From positions 1-64,000 of the forward strand of contig NZ_AOLM01000019.1 in assembly GCF_000337835.1 (NCBI RefSeq): DNA of 64,000 bases, in the 5' to 3' direction. Source of the stretch: Haloferax sulfurifontis ATCC BAA-897 (GTDB lineage Archaea > Halobacteriota > Halobacteria > Halobacteriales > Haloferacaceae). Every line of letters starts with the position of its first letter. Position 1 is the first letter of the stretch. Of this stretch, positions 53,149-62,341 are shown in pieces. The position numbers and the translations under genes are program-made. The notes under the pieces were generated by a model that made no database searches, was not told where the DNA came from, and was given only the letters and a program-made list of their open reading frames with translations.

Positions 53149-53340
53149 ATGGAGTTCGACCTCCCCAAGACAGTCGCGTTGCTCGTCGCGCTCGTCGTCG
53201 TCGGAACCGCGGCCCTCGTCGGAATGGACGCGATGGCCACCAGTACGGTCCTGATGATGGTGACCCCCGCGATGCTCGTCTTCGGGGCCGTCTGTCTCGC
53301 CATCGGCGTCAAACACGGCGAGTACCGGGCGTCGAACTAA
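53149..53340 (+). CDS. Two-helix small membrane protein
   Basis: 63 residues, MEFDLPKTVALLVALVVVGTAALVGMDAM..., then a second helix TVLMMVTPAMLVFGAVCLAIGV and a short polar tail KHGEYRASN. A conserved haloarchaeal type in my memory (possibly DUF7333), with no known role. The ATG at 53149 follows CAGAATTTC; a TTG-led extension upstream is unlikely. Confidence 0.65.
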   Translation: MEFDLPKTVALLVALVVVGTAALVGMDAMATSTVLMMVTPAMLVFGAVCLAIGVKHGEYRASN

Positions 53341-53378
53341 CGACGCGGAACGAAGCGAAAACGCGGAACGGACGCCGC

Positions 53379-54518
53379 TCAGCTCTCGTTTTCTCGCGGC
53401 GCGTCGACCACGTCGTCCAGCGTCTCGTCGGAGACGCTCGCCGAGATGCGGACGCCCACGACGCTCACGACGACGCCGGCGACGATGAAAATCACCAGCC
53501 GCTGGACCGGCGTGAGCGCGAGTCGCCCGAGCAGTTCGAGGTTCGCTAGCTCGCCCTGTCGTTCGAGGAGGAAGCCGGCGAAGCCGCGGACGACGAGGCC
53601 GATGGCGACGACGCCGAACGGGAGGTTCATGTACGACGTGGAGACGCGCTCGCTCCCGATGAGTTCGTCCAAGAGGCGACCCGCGCTCGCGGTCAACGCG
53701 GCGAGCGCCAGCCACGGGACGCTGTGGTAGACGAACAGGAGCGACGGGACGAGCACCTCCTCGCTCCCGCCGCCGACGCCGGGCGACCGAATGGCGAGCG
53801 CGCCGAGGAACAGCCCGACGATGGCCAGTCCCGCGGCGACCGCGTAGGTGACGACCGACACCTGCCCCGAGTAGAGGGCGTCACGAACCTGGTCCGGAGC
53901 GTCCGAGAGGAACTCGTCGATGGCCAGCCCCTTGTAGAGGAGTACCGCACCCATCAGGGCGGCGAGGCCGGCCAGCGCGACCGCGGGGGTGAACTGGACG
54001 AGAAGCAACGGGACGAGCAGTAGCCCGACGCCGAGCGGGACGAGTATCGTCGAGCGAAGCTCCTCGTCGCCGAGGAACTGCTTGAGCAGGTAGTACGTCG
54101 ACTCGATGTCGTGGGCCTGTCGGACGACCACGCGGTCGACCGCGTCGACCCGGAGCCTGCTCTCGACGACGGGGACGAGCCGCTCGTCTTCCGCGCTGTC
54201 GATGACGACGACCGCGGACTCGACGTCGTACCGCTCGACGAGGTCGTCGAGCTGTCGCGCGACGGCGCGGTCGGCCCCGACGGCGCTGTCGCTCGTCCCC
54301 GAGACGACCGCGATTTCGGCGTCCTCGCGCTCGTCTCTGAGTTCGCGCGTCGTCCGCAACGCCGCGAGAAGGCAGTTGACGCTCGAATCCTCGGGGTCCG
54401 CGAGCCCCACGTCCGTAACGAGCGACCTGACCGCTTCCCAGCCGACGACGGGCGTCGAGAGCCCGGTCTTTCGGCCGATGTCGTTCGCCCGGTCGACACA
54501 GAGGACGAGCGTTGTCAC
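53379..54518 (-). CDS. DUF373 family membrane protein
   Basis: 379 residues. A soluble N-terminal domain (MTTLVLCVDRANDIGRKTGLSTPVVGWEAVRSLVTDVGLADPEDSSVNCLLAAL..., about 1-150) is followed by seven or so membrane helices. VLCVDRDNDIG-type starts and the SLVTDVGLADPEDSD-type segment are diagnostic of archaeal DUF373. Function unknown; widespread in Euryarchaeota. Confidence 0.85.
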   Translation of the reverse strand: MTTLVLCVDRANDIGRKTGLSTPVVGWEAVRSLVTDVGLADPEDSSVNCLLAALRTTRELRDEREDAEIAVVSGTSDSAVGADRAVARQLDDLVERYDVESAVVVIDSAEDERLVPVVESRLRVDAVDRVVVRQAHDIESTYYLLKQFLGDEELRSTILVPLGVGLLLVPLLLVQFTPAVALAGLAALMGAVLLYKGLAIDEFLSDAPDQVRDALYSGQVSVVTYAVAAGLAIVGLFLGALAIRSPGVGGGSEEVLVPSLLFVYHSVPWLALAALTASAGRLLDELIGSERVSTSYMNLPFGVVAIGLVVRGFAGFLLERQGELANLELLGRLALTPVQRLVIFIVAGVVVSVVGVRISASVSDETLDDVVDAPRENES

Positions 54519-54561
54519 GTGGCAGACGAACGCGGGCGCGGGCTAAAAAGCCTCCCAGTCG

Positions 54562-55563
54562 TCAGAACCGAAGCGAGAAGCCGTCGTCCGCTTCGACCGA
54601 CGAGGCGAGGCCCGCGCCGAAGGCGTACGCCGCCCCCTCGACGCCGCCGCGGAGCCTGTCGGTGAGTCCGACTTCGGGGGTGAACTCCCGGACCGAGACT
54701 TCGTCGCGGCCGAGGAGTTCGGCGAGTCGGTCCTCCACGTCGTCGCGGGTGCCCAGCGAGTCGACCAGCCCGAGTTCGCGGGCCTCCTCGCCGAGGTAGA
54801 CGCGGGCTTCCGTGTCGCGGACGACCTCCGGGTCCATGTCGCGACCCTCGGCCACGCGCTCGACGAAGTCGTCGTAGTAGTCGTCGATGAGACCCTGCAG
54901 GTACTCGCGTTCGTCGTCGGTCGGCTCCTTGAGTGCCATCCCCGCGTCCTTGTACTTGCCCGCGGCGAACCGCTCGTAGGAGAGGCCGAGTTTGTCGGCC
55001 AACTCCGAGGCGTTGACCGACGAGCCGATGACGCCGATGGAGCCGACGACGCTCACGTCGTGGGACCACAGCTCGTCACAGCCGCTGGCAATCCAGTAGC
55101 CGCCCGAGGCGCAGGTGTCGGTGGCGTAGGCGACCGTCGGCCCGTCGAAGTCGGCGACGGCCCGACGGATGTCGTCGCTCGGCAGTACCTCCCCGCCGGG
55201 CGTGTTCAGTTTGACGAGGAGCGCGTCGACGTTCTCGTCGTCGGCCGCGGCGTCAACCTGTTCGACGATGTCGTCGGCGGGCGTGCCGCCGCCGCGGCCC
55301 GGAACCGGGCCACCGCCGCCGTCGCGGGAAATCGGCCCTTCGACGGCGACTTGGGCCACGTCGTAGTCGGGGAACGCCGAGGCGGCGAGCCTGCCGCCGA
55401 CGCGGAGCGCGGCGACGACCGTCCCGATGACCAAGAGGAGCCCCGCGAGGTCGGCGAGCGTGTCGGGGACGCTGTAGAACAGGACCCAGCCGACCGCCGC
55501 CGCGACGACGGCGAGGACGACCACGATAGCCAGCCGGGCGACGCGCGTGAAGCTGTCGGTCAC
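54562..55563 (-). CDS. Signal peptide peptidase SppA-type serine protease (S49)
   Basis: 333 residues. Two N-terminal membrane helices precede the ClpP/crotonase-like fold. Catalytic Ser153 lies in TDTCASGGYWIAS and the general-base Lys205 in GKYKDAG; TPGGEV and VVGSIGVIGSS complete the S49 pattern. The family degrades cleaved signal peptides and membrane peptides outside the cell. A Gly-rich loop (about 80-93) sits before the protease domain. Confidence 0.9.
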   Translation of the reverse strand: MTDSFTRVARLAIVVVLAVVAAAVGWVLFYSVPDTLADLAGLLLVIGTVVAALRVGGRLAASAFPDYDVAQVAVEGPISRDGGGGPVPGRGGGTPADDIVEQVDAAADDENVDALLVKLNTPGGEVLPSDDIRRAVADFDGPTVAYATDTCASGGYWIASGCDELWSHDVSVVGSIGVIGSSVNASELADKLGLSYERFAAGKYKDAGMALKEPTDDEREYLQGLIDDYYDDFVERVAEGRDMDPEVVRDTEARVYLGEEARELGLVDSLGTRDDVEDRLAELLGRDEVSVREFTPEVGLTDRLRGGVEGAAYAFGAGLASSVEADDGFSLRF

Positions 55564-55653
55564 GGTGAATCACTCATGGCTGTCGCTCGGGCTTCGAACG
55601 GGATAAAAATGACACGTCGCAAGCGCGACGTAGAGAGAGAAAGTGACCGAAGT

Positions 55654-56577
55654 CTAGAGCAGACCGGACTTCTGGAGCTTCATCAGGTCCTCGGTCTCGA
55701 GGGTCTCGCCTTCCTTGAACTTCTGGTAGATCTCCTCGGCCTCGGCCTTGGCGGCCTCGCGCTCCTCGGCGCGGGAGTCCTTGCGCTGGCGCTCTTCTTT
55801 CTTGTCCAGCTCGCGGAGGCGCTTCTGGACGCGGACGAAGTCCTCGTGGTGACGGTCGGCCGCTTCCTGGGCTTCGACGAAGAGCTCGTGCATCTCGTCG
55901 GCCTTGTCGCGGATGTCGTCGGCCTCGCGGTAGGCCTCGATCATCTGGTTGTGGTGTTCCTGGGCGTCGTCGGCCAGCTCGGTCACCTTCTGGTGGTGCT
56001 GGGACGCCTCGGAGCGGACCTCTTCTGCCTCTTCGATGAGTTCTTCGAGGTCACCGCTCTCTTCGACCTTGTCCTTTTTCTGGCGAAGTTCTTCGCGCTT
56101 GTTCTCGATCTTCTCGATGAGCTCGCGCTCGTCTTCTGTCGAGAGGACTTCGGTCTGCTGGCGGAACTCGAGTTGCTCGATCTCCTCTTTGAGCTCGTCG
56201 ATGTCCTTGCCGTCGTCGAGCTCGAGGTCGCTTTTCATCTCGTCGACCTCGTCGAACAGCTCGTTGGCCTTCGCGTTGAGCTCGTTGCGGCTCTGCTTGT
56301 GTTCCTGCACCTGCGAGTTCATCTCGTCGCGCTTCTCGCGGTGCTTCTGGGCTTCGTCGACCTTCTCGCGAGTCTTCGCGTTGAGGTCGTCGCGCTTGGA
56401 CGCGCGCTCAGAAGCCATCTGGTTTAGTTCATTGCGGCGGTCACGGAGTTGACCGGCGAGTTTGATGAGTTCGCCTTTCGAGCCGCTCTCGAGCTTTTCG
56501 TCTGGGAGATCGATGTTTCGTGCCTCGTCGAGTTCCTGCACGTCGAACTCGCTAAGTACTTCCTGCTTCGTTACCAT
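55654..56577 (-). CDS. Long coiled-coil protein
   Basis: 307 residues, almost wholly coiled coil (heptads from about 20 to 290) and rich in Glu, Lys and Arg. Starts MVTKQEVLSEFDVQELDEARNI and ends DLMKLQKSGLL. Unlike the surrounding acidic proteins it has many Lys. Conserved in Euryarchaeota, with no known function; the coil could organise DNA or cell structure. Its DNA is less GC-biased and carries several GATC sites, unusual for this host. Confidence 0.75.
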   Translation of the reverse strand: MVTKQEVLSEFDVQELDEARNIDLPDEKLESGSKGELIKLAGQLRDRRNELNQMASERASKRDDLNAKTREKVDEAQKHREKRDEMNSQVQEHKQSRNELNAKANELFDEVDEMKSDLELDDGKDIDELKEEIEQLEFRQQTEVLSTEDERELIEKIENKREELRQKKDKVEESGDLEELIEEAEEVRSEASQHHQKVTELADDAQEHHNQMIEAYREADDIRDKADEMHELFVEAQEAADRHHEDFVRVQKRLRELDKKEERQRKDSRAEEREAAKAEAEEIYQKFKEGETLETEDLMKLQKSGLL

Positions 56578-56876
56578 GCGTAATCAATCCTCGATACCAT
56601 CACCACTCCGTGCGTGGCGGCTGCTCGTGGGAGTGCGACCGACCGTGGATAAGAATTCCCGATCATTCTGCGTGCGATGCCGCCGGAACGCCGGAGGCGC
56701 TCAGGTACATACACATACAGGCGACCAGTTAATAAATACTTCGGTGAAAATTCGGGTGAAAACAGTTACCACACCGCTCGTATCGACCGTATTCACCATG
56801 TTAGATGGTGTCATAGCCGTATATAAATGGGATGTGAATCGTGGGGGCTAAACCGAGTCGGGTCGGATGCCACGCC
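56578..56876. promoter_or_regulatory. Divergent promoter region of the coiled-coil and DUF371 genes
   Basis: 299 bp, A/T-rich in its centre (56715-56830). On the plus strand CGTATATAAATGG (56817-56829) is a strong TATA box about 50 bp before the DUF371 start at 56877. On the minus strand, TATTAATAAC-like sequence near 56730-56740 may serve the coiled-coil gene. No gene in the gap. Confidence 0.5.
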
Positions 56877-57302
56877 ATGAGAGAAGTCATTCGCGCACGC
56901 GGCCACGAACACGTGCGCGCCGAACACGCGAGCACCTTCGAGGTGACGACGGACGACTGGCTCACCCCCGCGGGCGACTGCATCATCGGCGTCGAAGCCG
57001 ACCGCACGCCCGACGACTTCGACCCGGCGTTCGTCGAGGCCTGCCAGTCCGGCGACGCGACTATCGACGTGCACGTCCGCGTGGACGCGGGCGACGACGC
57101 CCATGAACAGACCGTCCGCGCACGCGGGCACCCGGACCTCACGTTCGAGGGCGACCGCAGTATCGTCTTCCGCACGAGCGACTACGTGGACGACCGAACC
57201 GGCGCGGTCGACGCGGCCCACGCCGCGGCCGGTTTCGACCGCGACCTCGTCTCGGCGCTCGCCGACGGCGCGGAACTGACTGTCACCATCGACGTCGAAT
57301 AG
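56877..57302 (+). CDS. DUF371 family protein
   Basis: 141 residues, MREVIRARGHEHVRAEHASTFEVTTDDWLTPAGDCIIGVEAD, with GHPDLTFEGDRSIVFRTSDYV. This is the archaeal DUF371 pattern: a small beta-rich domain with conserved GH and HPxLT-type segments. Function unknown. Transcribed from a clear TATA box and followed by the nth gene on the same strand. Confidence 0.85.
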   Translation: MREVIRARGHEHVRAEHASTFEVTTDDWLTPAGDCIIGVEADRTPDDFDPAFVEACQSGDATIDVHVRVDAGDDAHEQTVRARGHPDLTFEGDRSIVFRTSDYVDDRTGAVDAAHAAAGFDRDLVSALADGAELTVTIDVE

Positions 57303-57374
57303 TCCCGCGGCGACGGACCGACGCGAGCCGATTGACGACGTGGGCTTTTCACCGCGCGGTCGTAACCTCCGGAC

Positions 57375-58181
57375 ATGCCCGACGAACCCGCAGAGAACAT
57401 CAGCGGCGGCGCGAGCGGCGGCAGCCGAGAGACGGCGTTCGACCCCGCCGACCCCGAGACCGCGACGCGCGCCGAGGTCGTCGTCGACCGACTCGGCGAA
57501 CGCTACTGGCGGAAGGCCTACGGCGGGCAGGGCGGCTTCGAGTGTCTCGTCCGAACCATCCTGAGCCAGAACACGAGCGACAAGGCGAGCCAGCCGGCCC
57601 ACGACGAACTCATGGCGCAGTACGGCGGCGGCGACCTCGCCGAGTCGCTGGCGGCGGCCGACCGCGAGGGCATCGTCGACGCCATCCGCTCCGGCGGGCT
57701 CTACAACCAGAAGTCGAATCTCATCCAAGGCGTCGCGGAGGAGGTGCTGGCCGACTTCGGGAGCGAGGCCGACTTCGACCGCTACGTCCGCGAGGAAGAC
57801 CCCGCGACGGTCCGCGACCGCCTCTTGGAGATGAAGGGCGTCGGCCCCAAGACCGCCGACTGCGTCCTCCTCTTCGCGGGCGGCCGCGGCGGCGTCTTCC
57901 CCGTCGATACGCACGTCCACCGCATCGCTCGGCGAATCGGACTCGCGCCCGCCGACGCCGACCACGAGGGCGTTCGGGCGGCGCTCGAACGCGATATCCC
58001 CGACGAGAAATGCGGCTTCGGTCACACCGCGATGATTCAGTTCGGCCGCGAGTTCTGCAAGGCACGGACGCCCGCGTGTCTCGACGGGCCCGGGGCGTGC
58101 CCGATGGCCGACGTGTGCGAGATGGTCGGCGTCGACCCGGCGGCGCAGTCCGTCACCGACCCCGCGGCCGCGGACGACTGA
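57375..58181 (+). CDS. nth: Endonuclease III (DNA glycosylase/AP lyase)
   Basis: 268 residues. HhH-GPD fold with catalytic Lys159 (MKGVGPKTADC) and Asp178 (FPVDTHVHRIAR). The [4Fe-4S] Cys are 228, 235, 242 and 248; the second spacing is six residues rather than the usual two, due to a DGPG insertion. It removes oxidised pyrimidines in base-excision repair. A disordered Gly/Ser N-terminus precedes the fold. Confidence 0.93.
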   Translation: MPDEPAENISGGASGGSRETAFDPADPETATRAEVVVDRLGERYWRKAYGGQGGFECLVRTILSQNTSDKASQPAHDELMAQYGGGDLAESLAAADREGIVDAIRSGGLYNQKSNLIQGVAEEVLADFGSEADFDRYVREEDPATVRDRLLEMKGVGPKTADCVLLFAGGRGGVFPVDTHVHRIARRIGLAPADADHEGVRAALERDIPDEKCGFGHTAMIQFGREFCKARTPACLDGPGACPMADVCEMVGVDPAAQSVTDPAAADD

Positions 58182-58613
58182 CTAACAGGACTTCGTTTCG
58201 AGCCCGCTCACCGGCGAGCCGTCGTCCTCGTAGCTCGATTCGACGCCCGAGTCCGCGAACATCGGGAGATTCATCGAGTAGTCGTAGACGACGCTGAACC
58301 GCGAGAAGGGGTTCGAGAGGAACGCCGCGGCGGGGCCGACGCCGTCGAACGCGACGCCCGCCCGGAGTTGGACGATGGAGTCGTTACCGATGGAGCCGCT
58401 GGCTTCCATCCCGAACCCGCCCTCGCCGCCGAGATTCTCGAACACGGAGAGGAAGACCACGAGGTCGATACCCGCGCCCTCGCCGCCGATGTCGAACTGG
58501 TGGCCTTCGCCGGGGAAACACGGCGAAGTCGCGGCGGTCGCGGCGACGACCGGGGCGGTCGCGACAGTGAGAATCACGGCGAGCGTCAGGGACGCGCGAG
58601 TCGCGGCGTGCAT
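58182..58613 (-). CDS. Secreted protein of unknown function
   Basis: 143 residues. Signal peptide LTLAVILTVATAPVVAATAA, then a small mature domain with a first Cys in SPCFPGEGHQFDIGGEGAG and a last Cys at the C-terminus (ETKSC), probably paired. Gly-rich and acidic. No family certain. Its stop codon directly abuts that of nth. Confidence 0.65.
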   Translation of the reverse strand: MHAATRASLTLAVILTVATAPVVAATAATSPCFPGEGHQFDIGGEGAGIDLVVFLSVFENLGGEGGFGMEASGSIGNDSIVQLRAGVAFDGVGPAAAFLSNPFSRFSVVYDYSMNLPMFADSGVESSYEDDGSPVSGLETKSC

Positions 58614-58722
58614 ACCGTCGCCTCCGGCGCGCTGATAATTAAGGATACGCCGCGATTCTCAGGCGTGATACCGTATCTCGAAGCGAAGCGATGGACGCGC
58701 GCGTCGCGGCCCGGTCCCGGTG

Positions 58723-59106
58723 TTACTCCTCGCCGTCGAGCTGTCTGATGAGTTCGTCGAGGACGGCGTCCGCGCTGGCGAGGTTGGTCGCCAGCGGCGT
58801 CTGGTGGACGTCGCAGATGCGGAGCAGGGCGCTGATGTCCGGCTCGTGCGGCTGGGCGGTCAGCGGGTCGCGGAGGAAGATGACGCCGTCGCAGGTCTCG
58901 CTGGCGATCTCCGCGCCGATTTGCATGTCGCCGCCGAGCGGCCCGGACTGCTTGCGCTCGATGTCGAGGCCCGTGGCGTCGATGAGTCGCTGGCCGGTCG
59001 TACCCGTCGCCATGAGTTCGAAGCGTTCGAGGTCGGCCTGCCGCTCCTCGGCGAAGGAGATGAGGTCCGGCTTCTTCTCGTCGTGCGCAATAAGTGCGAG
59101 ACGCAT
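58723..59106 (-). CDS. mgsA: Methylglyoxal synthase
   Basis: 127 residues, [21 protein letters not shown], with the catalytic loop [15 protein letters not shown] (Asp60) and [18 protein letters not shown]. It converts dihydroxyacetone phosphate to methylglyoxal and phosphate. A slightly longer start (MVAMRL, 59115) is possible. The VOC protein at 22336 and aldo/keto reductase at 52231 could handle the toxic product. Confidence 0.92.
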   Translation of the reverse strand: MRLALIAHDEKKPDLISFAEERQADLERFELMATGTTGQRLIDATGLDIERKQSGPLGGDMQIGAEIASETCDGVIFLRDPLTAQPHEPDISALLRICDVHQTPLATNLASADAVLDELIRQLDGEE

Positions 59107-59169
59107 GGCAACCACTCGTTCGAGAGTCCTGATTAATGTTCGCCAATCGAAGTTCGCTCCTGGGGCTGA

Positions 59170-59580
59170 CTACGCGCTAAACCGACCGACGAGTTCGCGT
59201 CCGTCGCCACCCACGTAGACGAGTTCGACGGGGTCGCCGCTCGCGACGTCGAACGAAATCGAATCGCCCCGTTCGACGGGTCCGTCTGCTCCCGACAGCG
59301 ACGCCCACGACTGTTCGGTGTCACCGGCGACCACAAGCATCTCACCTGCCGAAAACGAGTCGCCGCCGGCGTGTGCTATCGTCGCCGTTCCGTCGCTGAC
59401 GCCGAACTGAAATGACACAGACGGGGTGGGACTCACCTGTTCGCCCGTGCTGAGTACGAAGGTTCCCAACATCCCCGCGAGTACCACCGCTCCGACGATG
59501 ACGAAGATAACTCCGACGAGGACGATAGCGATGATAACGGGGACGCCTTTCTCCTCGGGTTTGCGATTGAAACTGGTCAT
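59170..59580 (-). CDS. Type IV pilin-like/archaellin-like protein
   Basis: 136 residues. A charged leader (MTSFNRKPEEKG) is followed by VPVIIAIVLVGVIFVIVGAVVLAGML, matching archaeal pilin N-terminal (DUF1628-like) hydrophobic stretches. The usual haloarchaeal motif is RGVSPVIG; here it reads EKGVPVIIA, so processing by PibD is uncertain. The rest is a beta domain of about 80 residues. It might be a minor pilin or a secreted subunit. Confidence 0.7.
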   Translation of the reverse strand: MTSFNRKPEEKGVPVIIAIVLVGVIFVIVGAVVLAGMLGTFVLSTGEQVSPTPSVSFQFGVSDGTATIAHAGGDSFSAGEMLVVAGDTEQSWASLSGADGPVERGDSISFDVASGDPVELVYVGGDGRELVGRFSA

Positions 59581-59651
59581 CGAGGTTCTATCGACTCGCT
59601 AGAACTCATACTAGACTGACAGGGTGGGTGCCGAACGGGAACCGCAGTCGG

Positions 59652-61574
59652 TTACTTGAAGCGGAACGTTTCGAGGTTTTTCGGCGCGAACGTCCGCATG
59701 TTGTAGTCGTGGTAGAGCGCCGACGAGAGGTCCTGCACGGAGCGCTCGTCACCGTGGACGCACAGCACCTTCTCCGGGCGCGGGTTCATCGTCTTGACGA
59801 AGTTTTCGAGGCCCTGCCGGTCGGCGTGACCGGAGAAGCCGTCGACCGTCTCGACGTCCATCTTGAGCTTCAGCGTGTCCGACCGGCCCATGCCGTCGCG
59901 GCCGTTGACCGGAATCTCGTCCCAGCCGTTCTGGATGCGGCGGCCGAGCGTCCCCTGCGCCTGGTAGCCGACGAAGACCAGCCGGGACTTCGGATCGGGG
60001 CCGACGTGGCGGAGCCACGACATGATGGGGCCGCCGGTGACCATCCCGGAGGTCGAGAGGATGATGGCCTGCTCGCCGTCGGCGACGTCCTGGCGCTCCT
60101 CTTCGCCGCCGTCGATGTGGTTGAACTCCTCGGCGAGGAACGGGTTTTCGTCCTCGTGGAAGATGCGGTCGCGGAGGTCGTCGCGGAGGTACTCGGGGTA
60201 GGTCGTGTGGATGGCCGTCGCCTCCCAAATCATCCCGTCGAGGTGGACGGGCATCTCCGGAATCTTGCCCGAGCGCATCGCCTCTTCGAGGACGAGCATA
60301 ATCTCCTGCGAGCGACCGACGGCGAACGCTGGGATGACGACCTTGCCGCCGCGGTCGTACGTCTCGTTTATGACCTCGATGAGCCGCTTTTCGGAGTCCT
60401 GCTGGTCGGTCTGGTAGTCGTTGCGGCCACCGTAGGTCGATTCGAGGACGAGCGTCTCCACGCGCGGGAAGTCGTTGACCGCGCCGTTGAACAGGCGGGT
60501 GTCCTCGTAGTGGATGTCGCCGGAGAACGCGACGTTGTAGAGGCCGTCGCCGATGTGGAAGTGCGAGACGGCGGAGCCGAGGATGTGACCCGCGTTGTGG
60601 AAGGTGAGCTTCACGTCGGGCGCGATGTCGGTCACGTCGCCGTACTCCAGCGGGATGGTGTGCTTGATGGCCTCGCGGACCATCTCGGACTCGTACGGCG
60701 GGGTGCGGCCTTCCTTCGAGGCGACGTCGAGGTAGTCGAGCGTGAGCAGGCCCATGAGGTCGCGGGTCGGCTCGGTCGTGTAGATGGGGCCGTCGTAGCC
60801 GTACTTGAACAGAAGCGGGATGAGCGCCGAGTGGTCGAGGTGAGCGTGGGTGAGGACGACCGCGTCGAGCGAGTTCGCGCCCGACCCGAGCGCCTCGGGG
60901 ACCTGCAGATACGGCACGTCGTCGGAGCCGGGCTTGTCGCCGCAGTCGACGAGGATGCGGGTCTCGGGCGTCGAGACGATAAAGGAGGCGCGGCCGACCT
61001 CGCGGCAACAACCGAGGGTCGTGATGCGGACCCACTCGTCGTCCGAGAGCTGTTCGCGGTGAATCTGTCGGCCGGTGCGTTCGAGGATGCGACGGCGGTC
61101 CTCGCGTTCCTGCTTGAGGAAGTTGCGGACGTTCGAGACCGTCGAGGACTCGATGGGCGGGGTGCGGACGACTTCGGGCGTCCAGCCGACTTTCTGCGTG
61201 ATTTCGCGGAGCGTCGAGCCGTGACGGCCGATGACCATGCCCGGTTTCTCGGCCTCGATGACGACTTCGCCGGTGTCGATGTGGAAGTCGAGGTCGGTGA
61301 CGCCGGCGTCCTCGGGGATGACGCTCAGAATCTTTGGCTCGGCCTCTCGGGGGTCGGACAGCACGTCCGGGTCCGGCCGAACCGTGATTCGCTTTCGGAG
61401 CTTACTCGCGAGTTTTCGGATGAGGTCGCCGTTCTGAGCGAACTTCTTCGGGTCGCGCGTGTAGACGACGAGTTCGGGACCCTCGTACTTGACGTCGGAA
61501 ACCGAGATGTCGCGGGGGAGTTCGTTCGTAATCTCTGCCTTCAGATTCTCGAGTTGTTTATCTACGGAGCTCAT
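59652..61574 (-). CDS. aCPSF1 ribonuclease/transcription termination factor (KH-KH-beta-CASP)
   Basis: 640 residues. Two N-terminal KH domains (about 1-145, GMVIGRHGST being the GxxG loop) precede a metallo-beta-lactamase domain with His243, His245, Asp247 and His248 (LTHAHLDHSALIP) and a beta-CASP insert. GHADRQGLENF near the end is the final motif. In other archaea this protein (aCPSF1/FttA) cleaves nascent RNA at U-rich tracts and ends transcription. Full length. Confidence 0.95.
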   Translation of the reverse strand: MSSVDKQLENLKAEITNELPRDISVSDVKYEGPELVVYTRDPKKFAQNGDLIRKLASKLRKRITVRPDPDVLSDPREAEPKILSVIPEDAGVTDLDFHIDTGEVVIEAEKPGMVIGRHGSTLREITQKVGWTPEVVRTPPIESSTVSNVRNFLKQEREDRRRILERTGRQIHREQLSDDEWVRITTLGCCREVGRASFIVSTPETRILVDCGDKPGSDDVPYLQVPEALGSGANSLDAVVLTHAHLDHSALIPLLFKYGYDGPIYTTEPTRDLMGLLTLDYLDVASKEGRTPPYESEMVREAIKHTIPLEYGDVTDIAPDVKLTFHNAGHILGSAVSHFHIGDGLYNVAFSGDIHYEDTRLFNGAVNDFPRVETLVLESTYGGRNDYQTDQQDSEKRLIEVINETYDRGGKVVIPAFAVGRSQEIMLVLEEAMRSGKIPEMPVHLDGMIWEATAIHTTYPEYLRDDLRDRIFHEDENPFLAEEFNHIDGGEEERQDVADGEQAIILSTSGMVTGGPIMSWLRHVGPDPKSRLVFVGYQAQGTLGRRIQNGWDEIPVNGRDGMGRSDTLKLKMDVETVDGFSGHADRQGLENFVKTMNPRPEKVLCVHGDERSVQDLSSALYHDYNMRTFAPKNLETFRFK

Positions 61575-61822
61575 AGTTACGAGCGACCCGTCCGGTCCTG
61601 CGCCGGCAGGTCTCGGGAACCCCTACCTCAGGAGCGTCGACGCGAGCCGGTCCACGTGTACGAGTGCCAGTCTCGGCCGACTGCGGAGAGAGCATAGTGA
61701 ACTGAATACGGTTGTATCTCGACTGCGGGAAGAGGCAGGGAAAACCCGCTTACCCGACAGTACCATGTCGCCAGTATAAAACCCTTCGCAAAGCCGAAGC
61801 GTCTCGGGGTCGTTCGACGACT

Positions 61823-62302
61823 ATGGACCTCACACCGGCGGCCGTCTCGGCGGAACACGACTGGGTTCGAGAGCGCGCCGACGTGGTCGTCCCGCTCATC
61901 AACGAGACGCGGCGGCGACTGGGCGAGCAGTTCGACACCCGCGTCGGCGAAGTCGACGACGCGGCCTACCGCGAGGCGGTCGACGCGGTGTTCGCCGACG
62001 GCGAGGTCGGCGTCAACGTCGCGGCCTACGTCCGCATCCTCAAGCAGTTAGACGTGCAGGACGACTATCCGGGGTTCGTCGTCGACGAGGTGCTCGGCCG
62101 CGAACTCGCGGCGACCATCGCCGGCGGCGAGCCGCTCCGACTCCTCGCGCAGGCCACGTTCCACTTCGCGGACGTGGCCGTCCACACCGACGGTCCCGCC
62201 GGGCGCGACGACCTCGACGCCGCGCTCGCCGCCGGCTTTCAGACGCGCCTGCCGGGCTGGTCGTGGCGCGAGGGAGACTCACCGTTCGACAGCCGGCGCT
62301 GA
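61823..62302 (+). CDS. Conserved haloarchaeal helical protein of unknown function
   Basis: 159 residues, mainly helical: DWVRERADVVVPLINETRRRLGEQF, then VNVAAYVRILKQLDVQDDYPGFVVDEVLGRELAATIAGG. No motif recognised. Starts at ATG 61823; a CAGTATAAAAC box about 50 bp upstream (61770-61780) is a fine promoter, divergent from the aCPSF1 gene. Confidence 0.65.
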   Translation: MDLTPAAVSAEHDWVRERADVVVPLINETRRRLGEQFDTRVGEVDDAAYREAVDAVFADGEVGVNVAAYVRILKQLDVQDDYPGFVVDEVLGRELAATIAGGEPLRLLAQATFHFADVAVHTDGPAGRDDLDAALAAGFQTRLPGWSWREGDSPFDSRR

Positions 62303-62341
62303 CGGTGAAACAGTATCACGGAAAAACGAGGTTCGGACCGC

